Positions 23,193 to 31,000 of a stretch of DNA of 38,782 nucleotides are shown here, piece by piece. The stretch's first letter is position 1. Every line of letters begins with the position of its first letter. The stretch is from a virus, in IMG/VR virus record IMGVR_UViG_3300032087_001743, positions 1 to 38,782 of that record; one strand, written 5' to 3'. Position numbers and translations under genes: made by a program. A model generated the notes under the pieces. It was not told the origin of the DNA. It ran no database searches and saw only the letters and a list, made by a program, of their open reading frames with translations.

Positions 23193-23408
23193 ATGAACTT
23201 TGACGACATCACTATATATCAATTTCTAATTCTTGCTGGAGGACTGATTGGAACCTGGATTAAACACCAAAATGACCATGCAGTCCTGAAGAGCAGAGTA
23301 AAGTCTCTTGAGCTCAAGAATGATGAAATAACTGCAATGTTGAAGAAACTGGCTGAAGACGTTGCTGAAATTAAACTTCTACTAGCCAGAAAACAAATTG
23401 ACAATTAA
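23193..23408 (+). CDS. Small membrane protein with coiled coil
   Basis: A 71-residue protein with one membrane segment at about residues 8-22 (IYQFLILAGGLIGTW) followed by a heptad-pattern helix (LKSRVKSLELKNDEITAMLK). The topology matches small phage proteins such as XhlA-like haemolysin/holin-associated proteins and inner-membrane spanin-like subunits. It is far from the lysis block, so an entry or virion-related role is also possible. No lipobox-bearing partner is seen nearby. It lies 5 bases after the previous stop. Confidence 0.55.
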   Translation: MNFDDITIYQFLILAGGLIGTWIKHQNDHAVLKSRVKSLELKNDEITAMLKKLAEDVAEIKLLLARKQIDN

Positions 23409-23415
23409 TACTATC

Positions 23416-24453
23416 ATGGGTAACAAAAAAAGAATGTACAAGAAGGGCAGCTTCTTGGAACCAAGTAAAGAGCTCAAGTTTGGGGGTATGAAATACCAGG
23501 CTGGAAAACCCCCAGTAACAAAAGCAGATCCTAAAAAAGCTCCTGACTATAGAATGACACCAGACAAAACAACTCAAATTGGTGGCGAAGCTATGGCACG
23601 AAGAGGCATGAGCAGAGAGGAAAAACAGAACATGCAGCAAGGATCTAGTGCTAAAACTCAACGAGCCAATCTAAAGCCGAGAACAGAGTCTAGACCTGCT
23701 GCTACTACTAGCGGTATTGCAGGTTCAAAGGCACCTGGACGACCTCTTAATCAAGGCACTAAAGGCACACCTGTTAAAAAAAGCCCCGCACCTGCAGAAA
23801 AAAGCACAGCAACAAAGAAAGCGGGAGAAAAGGGAACGTATGCATACGCAAAGAAGCGCAACCCTAATTTGGATAAGCTGATTGCTGAGCGTAAGAAGTA
23901 TGACAAGGGATCTGCAGAGTACAAAAGAATACAAATGCAGATTAACGACGCATACTATGGTACAGGTGCATTGAGAAAGCCGATGGAAAAAGCATCTATA
24001 CCGGCACCTAAGCCTATTGCTAGAAAAACCAATACTTCTAGTAAAAAGTCTCCCCAAGCTTCAAAAGCAGCAGCTAAAACTACTCCAAAGCAAACCCCTA
24101 GTGGTGGATCTGGAATGGGAGCAGTACAAAGAGAAGCTGCATTGAAAAATGAGATTAATTCAGCAAAGCCAGTAGATCGACGAACTTCCGCGTCTTCAGC
24201 TAAGTCTTCATCTAGTACATCTGTTGCAGACTTGAAGAGCCAGATAAAAGATGCGAGAAAAGCAAACAGACAAGGGCGTAAAAACAATAGACAAGCTGGT
24301 AAAATCTCCAGACTTGAAGAGCGTCTTGCTAAGCTTCAGAATAAGAAGATGGAGCCAGGCGGACTTAAACCCGCCCCAAATGAAGGAGCTGCCTCTTTAC
24401 CAAAAAAAGTGCGTAATAAAATGGGCTTCATGAAAAGAGGCGGTCGACGTTAA
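23416..24453 (+). CDS. Lys/Ser-rich, largely disordered basic protein (putative internal virion protein)
   Basis: A 345-residue protein. I chose the ATG at 23416 (MGNKKRMYKKGSF), 7 bases after the upstream stop; an ATG at 23398 overlaps that gene. The N-terminal 30 residues (PSKELKFGGMKYQAGK) are followed by a very basic Lys/Ala/Ser/Pro-rich region with low-complexity stretches (KKSPAPAEKSTATKKAGEKG; SSAKSSSSTSVADLKSQIK), then a charged helix and FMKRGGRR at the end. Such composition suits proteins packaged with DNA and ejected at infection. I cannot name a family, and the middle probably evolves quickly. Confidence 0.55.
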   Translation: MGNKKRMYKKGSFLEPSKELKFGGMKYQAGKPPVTKADPKKAPDYRMTPDKTTQIGGEAMARRGMSREEKQNMQQGSSAKTQRANLKPRTESRPAATTSGIAGSKAPGRPLNQGTKGTPVKKSPAPAEKSTATKKAGEKGTYAYAKKRNPNLDKLIAERKKYDKGSAEYKRIQMQINDAYYGTGALRKPMEKASIPAPKPIARKTNTSSKKSPQASKAAAKTTPKQTPSGGSGMGAVQREAALKNEINSAKPVDRRTSASSAKSSSSTSVADLKSQIKDARKANRQGRKNNRQAGKISRLEERLAKLQNKKMEPGGLKPAPNEGAASLPKKVRNKMGFMKRGGRR

Positions 24454-24455
24454 TA

Positions 24456-24938
24456 ATGCACACCTTTAAAGACATATATAACAGCTATGCAAAATCCGTA
24501 GAGGATCCCATCAGCAAGAAATTGTTTAAGGAAATCTGCGAAAAGTTCAACATAGAAGTTATAGAGGGTGTCCTTGAGGGTGATGTGTTCAATATGAAAA
24601 ACAATCTTTCCAACCTTTCTATCCGTAGGATTGAACGTAATCCGTCCAAGCCTACGATAGATTGGTGGGAGAGTAACAAGTACAAACAGGAGTTGTTAGC
24701 CGAAGGCAAGACATTGTACTCAGAAGACAACCCTGATGGAGAGAAGTGGTTCATATACTACACCGATCCATGGTACTGTAAATACCACTGGGAAAAGCAT
24801 AGATGCAAGATCCCTAACAAGACAGCATACAGGTTTACCCCGACCCGTGGAATTAAGGGGAATAAAGAAAAGCTAACTAAGCTACTAAAAGAAGACGAAC
24901 TAGCATACCTCAGATTCAAGAAGCATGGCAATATATAA
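24456..24938 (+). CDS. Conserved phage protein of unknown function, Trp/Tyr-rich
   Basis: A 160-residue protein starting MHTFKDIYNSYAKSVEDPIS. The centre reads TIDWWESNKYKQELLAEGKT and then KWFIYYTDPWYCKYHWEKHR (about 97-116), very rich in aromatic residues, followed by YRFTPTRGIKGNKEKLTKLL. I recall this pattern from crAss-like phages, where it is widely conserved near connector genes but unassigned. It could be a small adaptor or assembly protein. It overlaps the next gene by 14 bases. Confidence 0.55.
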   Translation: MHTFKDIYNSYAKSVEDPISKKLFKEICEKFNIEVIEGVLEGDVFNMKNNLSNLSIRRIERNPSKPTIDWWESNKYKQELLAEGKTLYSEDNPDGEKWFIYYTDPWYCKYHWEKHRCKIPNKTAYRFTPTRGIKGNKEKLTKLLKEDELAYLRFKKHGNI

Positions 24939-26316
24939 GACAATATCTAGTAAGGTCGTTATCCGCAAGATATTCCGAGACATCAACCCTAATACTGATA
25001 ACTGGGTTGACGATGCTATTGAATGGATGGGAGAAGCACTGGAGCATATAGGAGCAGCACCACAGCTAGAACTAAAGACATGTGTGCTTACAATAAAAGA
25101 TTATAAAGCAGCTCTTCCAAATGATCTGTTTTATATCAACCAAGTAGCACTAAACGAGACAGAAGAAGGGGTAATCATCTCACAGCAGATGGATACCCTT
25201 TTAGAGCGAATAGACGCTATTGTAAATGGGGGAGCTTCATATAACTATACTCTTAACGAGATAAACTCTAGACTACAGGTTTTAGAAAACCAACTGGCGG
25301 GAGCAGATCACATGACTGTACTCAACAAATGCCGAACAAGCTTTCCTAAAACAGTAGACTGCCCGGACTGCATCAACGACAATAACCTCCCATTTAGATG
25401 TTACTACGTAGAGGCAGATAAGATTAAAACATCTTTCTCTCAGGGCAGAGTTTGTATTAGCTACATGGCATTCCCAGTAGATGACGATTGCTTCCCGCTT
25501 GTGCCAGATGATATCTCATTTAAGGAGGCTATGTTCTGGTACGTATACAAGAAGATGTTGCTTGGTAATATGGCCCCATCTCAAAATGGGATAGGGTATG
25601 AGTTTGCTGAAATGCAATGGAAGTACTACTGCACACAAGCACGTAATGCAGCTAACTTCCCAGACATTGACGGATACGAGTCATTCATGGATCAGTGGGT
25701 CAGACTCATTCCAAACATTAACAGACACGCAGAAGGATTTGCAGGACTTAATCAGAGAGAGTCCCTCAGCAGAGACAAGTACAAGTATCTGGTGGATAAC
25801 ATGCCTATATCCAACGGTGTCCCAACCAAAGCGTCCTCTACAAATCTTACACGTAAGACTACTAGCGTTGCTTGGACCTCAAATACAAATATTATTTCTT
25901 CAATCCCTGCAGGTAACGATACAATCTACAAGCTGCTCAATCCTCCAAGTGATGGTTACAGCTTTGTACTTGGGACGTCAACAATCACATATGGATCAGA
26001 TAGCTGGTTGGTGACAGGTCTTGCATCTTCCATGACTATTACATATGCCTACACAATCGGATTGGCTACAGGAGTAGGAGTAACTGGTCCTTTAGAAGTA
26101 GAAGTTGTTATGGTAAACAATGAGACTGGGCAGGAAACAATCATTGGAGATACTACATATTCACTTGGGGCACTAGTTCAGGAAATACAGGGAGACGAAA
26201 CTTCATTGGTGGGCAGTATACAATCTGCAACAGTGTTTGTTAGAATCCCAACACAGACGGACAATCCAGCAATCTCAGAAATAAAACTAACAGCAGGAAC
26301 ACTGAAGATTGAATAA
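24925..26316 (+). CDS. Tail/neck ring protein with a fused C-terminal beta domain
   Basis: A 463-residue protein. The N-terminal part (SSKVVIRKIFRDINPNTDNW, DAIEWMGEALEHIGA, about 8-43), then FPVDDDCFPLVPDDISFKEA and the FWYVYKKMLLGN helix (about 189-222) resemble a crAss-like ring or neck protein. After about residue 300 the sequence changes to a Thr/Ser/Gly-rich beta domain (TKASSTNLTRKTTSVAWTSN to the end), more like a fibre or Ig-like module. This may be a lineage-specific extension that anchors fibres, which are encoded immediately downstream. The stop overlaps the first fibre gene's ATG (TAATG). Confidence 0.6.
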   Translation: MAIYKTISSKVVIRKIFRDINPNTDNWVDDAIEWMGEALEHIGAAPQLELKTCVLTIKDYKAALPNDLFYINQVALNETEEGVIISQQMDTLLERIDAIVNGGASYNYTLNEINSRLQVLENQLAGADHMTVLNKCRTSFPKTVDCPDCINDNNLPFRCYYVEADKIKTSFSQGRVCISYMAFPVDDDCFPLVPDDISFKEAMFWYVYKKMLLGNMAPSQNGIGYEFAEMQWKYYCTQARNAANFPDIDGYESFMDQWVRLIPNINRHAEGFAGLNQRESLSRDKYKYLVDNMPISNGVPTKASSTNLTRKTTSVAWTSNTNIISSIPAGNDTIYKLLNPPSDGYSFVLGTSTITYGSDSWLVTGLASSMTITYAYTIGLATGVGVTGPLEVEVVMVNNETGQETIIGDTTYSLGALVQEIQGDETSLVGSIQSATVFVRIPTQTDNPAISEIKLTAGTLKIE

Positions 26317-27686
26317 TGGCTAGTAAGTACATTATAAAAAATGAAGGTGGTAACCATGTAGTTATTACGGTAGACTCCGGGGACTTGACAACTCCTCTGG
26401 GTACTAGACGATTCTTGCCTAGAGGTTTGTCTGCATCAGAGCGGGTAGGAGCTATAGACCTCAAAGATGAGGTTAATGACGACAGAGTATTTAGTGCTCT
26501 CCCACACGGTGATATCTACAAAGACACTAGTGGAACAGTGTGGGGCGCAACTGCATCAGATACAGTAACTGCCCTCAATGCATTTTTTGCTACATCTCCA
26601 CACGATCTAGAAGATCTGCAGGATGTTCCTAGCCCAACAGATAACACGCTTCTAAAGTATACAACAGCCGATGGATATGCTTGGACACCTGCAGCATCTC
26701 TAACTCCTACTCCTAACGAGGACCTTGATGACTTAGACGATGTGACTATTACAAGTCCAACTGATGATCAGATACTGCAGTACAATAGCAGCACATCAGT
26801 ATGGGAGAATGTAGACTTCCCAGACACAGATGCAACACTGAGTTCATCAATAACTATTACGAACACAGATGCGGCATTCTCTCATATGAGTAGCCCAATA
26901 GCATCTGGGACATCACTAGAGCAGGTGGTTAGAAACATACTAGAGAAATATAACCTCACGAGCATCACATTCTCAAGCTTTAGTGCTGCATTTGAATCTA
27001 CCTCTTCTACATATGGCAGTCCCACTAATACTACTGGGGCCACTTTAGAGATAGGGAGAGGAGTTAAAATACATGGGTTTAACTACAGCGTAGGAGATCC
27101 TACTCAGACTACAGATGACAGTGTCAAGTTTATACAAGGAAGTAGCACTGTAATAGAGAGCGGATTTGCAGACGATGCTACATCAGCAACTCTTGCCTCT
27201 GTAATTACACTAGATCCCGGTACTACATCTACCACGCAATACAAACTTACAGTGATAGACTCTGGGGGTGGGAGTGATGTAACTAGAACTAGTGTCTCAA
27301 GAGGATTTAGCTGGCAATACAGAGTTCGTGTAGGAGCACACTCAACCAGCTCAATAACTTCAGATTCAGAAGCAGCAGCATTATGGGCTCTGATTACTGA
27401 TGGATACAACAATATAAGAAGTGAAAGTGATTTTACTATCGCTGCAACTTCTGCAATGAATACAGCCCTAAACTACACTTGGATAGCATATCCGGCAGCT
27501 TGGGGAAACCTAAACCAAGTACTACTGGATGGTTCGACCAACGTACTGTCTGACTTTCAATCACCAGTAGACTACAATATTACTAACGACTATGGACTAA
27601 CAGCATCTTACCGATTCTACAGAAGCACCTATGACCAAGCCTTCTCGCATTCAAATCCTACTCAACTCTTAACTATTGACTTCTAA
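26316..27686 (+). CDS. Tail fibre protein with repeat modules
   Basis: A 456-residue protein. The N-terminus (MASKYIIKNEGGNHVVITVD) contains a strand-rich adaptor and SALPHGDIYKDTSGTVWG. Two copies of a fibre repeat follow: HDLEDLQDVPSPTDNTLLKY and EDLDDLDDVTITSPTDDQIL, each ending in a W-containing strand (YAWTPAA, SVWENVD). The rest is a Ser/Thr-rich beta region with a probable C-terminal globular head (QYRVRVGAHSTSSITSDSEA to LLTIDF). It is likely a trimeric adhesin or a fibre segment. It directly follows the ring protein, so it may be the fibre attached to the tail. Confidence 0.7.
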   Translation: MASKYIIKNEGGNHVVITVDSGDLTTPLGTRRFLPRGLSASERVGAIDLKDEVNDDRVFSALPHGDIYKDTSGTVWGATASDTVTALNAFFATSPHDLEDLQDVPSPTDNTLLKYTTADGYAWTPAASLTPTPNEDLDDLDDVTITSPTDDQILQYNSSTSVWENVDFPDTDATLSSSITITNTDAAFSHMSSPIASGTSLEQVVRNILEKYNLTSITFSSFSAAFESTSSTYGSPTNTTGATLEIGRGVKIHGFNYSVGDPTQTTDDSVKFIQGSSTVIESGFADDATSATLASVITLDPGTTSTTQYKLTVIDSGGGSDVTRTSVSRGFSWQYRVRVGAHSTSSITSDSEAAALWALITDGYNNIRSESDFTIAATSAMNTALNYTWIAYPAAWGNLNQVLLDGSTNVLSDFQSPVDYNITNDYGLTASYRFYRSTYDQAFSHSNPTQLLTIDF

Positions 27687-28159
27687 TGCCAATCTTTCCA
27701 GGACCAGTATCGCATAACAACGCTAATGCTCCTATTCTAGATGCGACTGGGAATCAAATTAAGGGGTTTGGATTCTTTGCTGATACCACAGAAAGAGATG
27801 CGCTGTCTACAAACTTACAGGTAGATGGCTTTCTTGCTATTGTAGGTACTACAGCATATGTCTTCCAAGGTGGAACCTGGACGGATGCAAACGACTGGAC
27901 AGAAGTAGGAAGCGGTAGCGGATTAGAAAACGTAGTCGAAGATCTAACACCTCAACTAGGAGGTGACTTAGATGTTAATGGACAATCAATCGTGTCAGTA
28001 AGTAATGGGGATATAGTATTTACCCCCAACGGTACTGGGCACATTAATCTCGATGGGGTTGTAGAGTTTAAAAGATTCCCTGCCGCATCACCCCCTACAG
28101 CTTTTGCTGGGGGTATGTATGCAGATGATGACGACAATTTATTCTTTGGAGTAACGTAA
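27686..28159 (+). CDS. Short fibre or fibre-adaptor protein
   Basis: A 157-residue protein starting MPIFPGPVSHNNANAPILDA. The middle (FFADTTERDALSTNLQVDGF, AYVFQGGTWTDANDWTEVG) is a small module common in phage fibres. The C-terminal part carries NVVEDLTPQLGGDLDVNGQS, shared with the fibre at 29765 (IVQDTTPQLGGDLDANGFN). It ends YADDDDNLFFGVT. It is probably a short trimeric fibre or the base of a composite fibre. It is coupled to the previous gene by a TAATG overlap and followed by a 69-base regulatory-looking gap. Confidence 0.6.
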   Translation: MPIFPGPVSHNNANAPILDATGNQIKGFGFFADTTERDALSTNLQVDGFLAIVGTTAYVFQGGTWTDANDWTEVGSGSGLENVVEDLTPQLGGDLDVNGQSIVSVSNGDIVFTPNGTGHINLDGVVEFKRFPAASPPTAFAGGMYADDDDNLFFGVT

Positions 28160-28230
28160 GGGAATATTTTATATATTTACGACAACTTTTCGAAAAGTAA
28201 TAATTTATAAATTTAAAAATAGTATACTAT
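28160..28230 (+). promoter_or_regulatory. AT-rich regulatory-looking gap with two perfect palindromes
   Basis: The gap between two fibre genes contains ACTTTTCGAAAAGT (28185-28198) and ATAGTATACTAT (28219-28230), the second overlapping the ATG at 28229. TATATTTA (28172-28179) resembles the TAnnTTTG -7 element, and TTTG at 28145-28148 lies 23 bases upstream of it. Together these could be a promoter with operator sites driving the abundant fibre gene; nothing here proves it. Confidence 0.4.
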
Positions 28231-29350
28231 GGCAACATGGAAAAAGGTCCTTGTATCGGGGTTAGATCTTAACTCATCAACGGACATATCAAATAATCAC
28301 ATTGGAGTTACAGATGGCTCTACAACCACTGACGTAACTCTTGGTAATAATATCACATTTGCAGCTAGCGGTGATCTTAGCGTATCAGAAAGTGGAGGTA
28401 CAATTACCTACTCATTTAATGCTGGTGCTACTACCAACGCATTCTCTACAATTGACGCTCCAAACGGAACAGACCCAGTAGCTAGTAGTGCGACGGACAC
28501 CCTCACCCTTACCAATGGTAACGGTATCACAATCACTGGTAATTCTAGTACTGATACGATTGATATCGCTGTCCCTGATGGCGGTATTGATACTTTGCAG
28601 CTTGCTGATGCCGCTGTAGAAACTGCAAAAATCGCAGCCGCTAACGTAACCTACGCTAAAATTCAAAATGTTGGCTCGCTTAAGGTTCTCGGTAACGTAT
28701 TGGGCAGCGCAGCGACTGTAGCAGAAATTACAATTGACACCGACTTCACTGACGGTGTGTCTAATACGCACAATACAATTGGTTCTGCTAAAGCTATTAA
28801 GGATTACATTGACGCTCAAATTACAGCAGAAGATCTTGATATTGCAGGTGATTCCGGAACTGGAGCTGTTGATCTTGACTCTCAATCACTGACAATTGCC
28901 GGTACAGCAAATGAGATTGAAACTTCAGCATCAGGTCAGACAATTACTGTCGGTCTTCCTAACGACGTTACTATCGGCAACAACTTGACAGTTACTGGAA
29001 ACTTGACGGTTAGCGGCACCACCACTACTCTTGACACGACTAACCTCCTGGTTGAGGATACATTTATTGCATTGAACTCTAATGGCTCTACCAACGTAGA
29101 TGCTGGTATTGTTTTCACTGGCCTTGCTAACAAAGTATTCGGCTGGGATCAGTCACAAGAGTCTGGACGTTTCGGTGTTGACTACGCAGGCGGTGATGCT
29201 TCTGTTGCTGGTGGTGGATTCTCCCCCGATGCTTGGGTTTCTACTGTCCACACAGCATCTGGAGACTCAAGCAATGCTACGGCAGCTTTGGCTCAAATTG
29301 GGAACATGTACATCAATTCTGCTAACCAGGATATTTACATCTACTCATAA
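28229..29350 (+). CDS. Fibre/appendage protein with MATWKK N-terminus, probably abundant
   Basis: A 373-residue Thr/Gly/Asn/Asp-rich beta protein starting MATWKKVLVSGLDLNS. It includes NGITITGNSSTDTIDIAVPD, then DVTIGNNLTVTGNLTVSGTT (about 246-265) and LLVEDTFIALNSNGSTNVDA, modules typical of phage fibre shafts and collars. GGT, GCT and ACT codons are common, closer to the capsid gene than to the neighbours, which suggests a high copy number. The first seven residues match the fibre at 29765 (MATWKKIL), implying a common attachment sequence. It has its own upstream gap with palindromes. Confidence 0.65.
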   Translation: MATWKKVLVSGLDLNSSTDISNNHIGVTDGSTTTDVTLGNNITFAASGDLSVSESGGTITYSFNAGATTNAFSTIDAPNGTDPVASSATDTLTLTNGNGITITGNSSTDTIDIAVPDGGIDTLQLADAAVETAKIAAANVTYAKIQNVGSLKVLGNVLGSAATVAEITIDTDFTDGVSNTHNTIGSAKAIKDYIDAQITAEDLDIAGDSGTGAVDLDSQSLTIAGTANEIETSASGQTITVGLPNDVTIGNNLTVTGNLTVSGTTTTLDTTNLLVEDTFIALNSNGSTNVDAGIVFTGLANKVFGWDQSQESGRFGVDYAGGDASVAGGGFSPDAWVSTVHTASGDSSNATAALAQIGNMYINSANQDIYIYS

Positions 29351-29352
29351 TA

Positions 29353-29526
29353 ATGCCTATTCTTGGTAAGGGCAGGGATGTCGGTGGGATTACCACTGAC
29401 ACCCTGACCCAACAAGAGTTGACGTTCATCTTAAAAACTTTGCACGAAGCAAAGTTTGATGGAAAGGACGTACTTTTGTTGGCAGACGTAGTAAACAAAC
29501 TTCAGAATCAACTGAAGGCAAAATAG
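29353..29526 (+). CDS. Small helical protein between fibre genes (57 aa)
   Basis: ATG at 29353, two bases after the fibre stop, opens MPILGKGRDVGGITTDTLTQ followed by a helical stretch QELTFILKTLHEAKFDGKDV and LADVVNKLQNQLKAK, then TAG. The pattern 'ELxFxLKxLxxxxFxGKDVxxLxxxVxKLQxQL' is one I have seen in small proteins of marine phages. It resembles the next small gene (29550) in length and helix layout. A fibre-trimerisation chaperone, like T4 gp57A in size, is possible but unproven. Confidence 0.6.
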   Translation: MPILGKGRDVGGITTDTLTQQELTFILKTLHEAKFDGKDVLLLADVVNKLQNQLKAK

Positions 29527-29549
29527 AAACATTTTAAAAACCAAACACA

Positions 29550-29753
29550 ATGTTAAATTTAGACATAACTGAAGTGTACTTCTTGATAGAAGTTACAAAA
29601 GGAGCAAGCGTCAAAGTATCTGACGCTCGCACAGTAGTAACTCTTATGGATAAACTTGAAAACGAGTTTTCTAAACTCCAAGCAAAACAAGAAGCGCCGG
29701 CACCAGAACAACCTAAAGCTCCTGCAAAAGGAAAAAAACTAGAAAAGGCGTAA
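29550..29753 (+). CDS. Small helical protein between fibre genes (67 aa)
   Basis: A 67-residue protein starting MLNLDITEVYFLIEVTKGAS, then VSDARTVVTLMDKLENEFSK and a disordered Ala/Pro/Lys tail (APAPEQPKAPAKGKKLEKA). The helical part aligns loosely with the protein at 29353 (EVYFLI... with ELTFIL...; LMDKLENEF with VVNKLQNQL), so they are likely distant paralogues. The leader is A-rich (TTTTAAAAACCAAACACAATG). It may help assemble the fibres on either side. Confidence 0.6.
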   Translation: MLNLDITEVYFLIEVTKGASVKVSDARTVVTLMDKLENEFSKLQAKQEAPAPEQPKAPAKGKKLEKA

Positions 29754-29764
29754 AGCTTTTGTAA

Positions 29765-30991
29765 ATGGCAACTTGGAAGAAAATATTAGTAGATGGTGAT
29801 GAAGGAGTAACGTCAATTGATGTTGCTGGAGGCACTGGTCTAAGTTCTTCAGGCGGGCCAATAACCGGCTCCGGAACCATCACTATTAACCTTGACAACA
29901 CGGCAGTAAGTGCAGGCAGTTATACTAATGCAGATATTACCGTAGACGCTCAAGGAAGAATCACTGCGGCTTCTAACGGTTCAGGAGGAGGTATTACTGA
30001 TATTGTACAAGACACCACCCCACAGTTGGGCGGTGACCTTGACGCGAACGGTTTTAACTTGGATATGACCAGCAACACAGCGTCTACGTTGGTTATTACT
30101 GCAAATCAGTATGCGTTTAGGTACCAATCTACTGGTGGTGTTCTTCAGCAGACAGGCTTATACTTTAATGCCACTACTGGACAATATGAATTTCTGAATG
30201 GTTCGGGCAACTGTATCTTCTGTATAAAAGCAGGCTCAGGAGAGTTGACCATTGGTGACACGAGTGGCTCTGCTTACTTTACATTCCCGACTGCTGATGG
30301 AACTGCTAATCAGGTACTACAAACAGACGGAAGTGGTAATGTAGATTGGGCCACGGTCAGTAGTGGGGGTGTTACAGTAACTAACCAATCAGACAATAGA
30401 CTTACAACTGCAACTGCTACCACCGATCAGTTAAACGCAGAAGCAAATCTAACGTTTGACGGAAATACTTTAACTGTAGCTGGAGCTGTAGAATTTACAG
30501 GTGATTATAACGCTAGAGCTGGGGAGCGGTATGATGCAGGAGATGGAAACTATTATGCATCAAACGCTAAGGTTACAGCTGGAGATATTATCACAATACC
30601 AAAAGCTGCTACAAGCACAGTCACGGAGTTTAAAGTATATACTTTAAGTGGTTCAACTTTATACCCAGAGCTATTAGACTCAGCTTCTACATCTACAAAT
30701 ATTGATCAAATTGCATTCCTTGCCCCAAGAACATTGAGCAGCGGAGCTCAATCGTTTTACCTTCGATGTATGGCTACTATTCCGGCTTCTGACGTAAACG
30801 GAACTTATAGTAACAGTGCAGGAGATCCTGTATTTCTAGACCCATCTAACACCGGAGAGCTAACCCTTACAGAACCAGCCTCTGGTGCCTTTGTAAGACA
30901 GATGGGGTACGTAATTAATGGAGTTACCATCTCATCAGTTAATTACTACATTATTTGGTTTGATCCATCTCCAACCTACATAAGAGTGTAA
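29765..30991 (+). CDS. Tail fibre protein with MATWKK N-terminus
   Basis: A 408-residue fibre protein. It starts MATWKKILVDGDEG, like the protein at 28229. It contains VAGGTGLSSSGGPITGSGTI and VSAGSYTNADITVDAQGRIT (fibre collagen-like/beta-spiral motifs), then IVQDTTPQLGGDLDANGFNL (shared with 27686), QVLQTDGSGNVDWATVSSGG and a C-terminal domain (ARAGERYDAGDGNYYASNAK to SPTYIRV) that is probably the receptor-contact or capping head. It is likely trimeric. The shared N-terminus suggests that the two MATWKK proteins dock to the same site or form one composite fibre. Confidence 0.7.
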   Translation: MATWKKILVDGDEGVTSIDVAGGTGLSSSGGPITGSGTITINLDNTAVSAGSYTNADITVDAQGRITAASNGSGGGITDIVQDTTPQLGGDLDANGFNLDMTSNTASTLVITANQYAFRYQSTGGVLQQTGLYFNATTGQYEFLNGSGNCIFCIKAGSGELTIGDTSGSAYFTFPTADGTANQVLQTDGSGNVDWATVSSGGVTVTNQSDNRLTTATATTDQLNAEANLTFDGNTLTVAGAVEFTGDYNARAGERYDAGDGNYYASNAKVTAGDIITIPKAATSTVTEFKVYTLSGSTLYPELLDSASTSTNIDQIAFLAPRTLSSGAQSFYLRCMATIPASDVNGTYSNSAGDPVFLDPSNTGELTLTEPASGAFVRQMGYVINGVTISSVNYYIIWFDPSPTYIRV

Positions 30992-31000
30992 GAGTGGATT

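Noticed and set aside
25598-26014. A 138-codon frame on the + strand overlapping the ring protein
   Set aside because: It is out of frame within a well-supported gene, is Thr/Leu/Gln-rich without motif, and has no start context; out-of-frame shadow.
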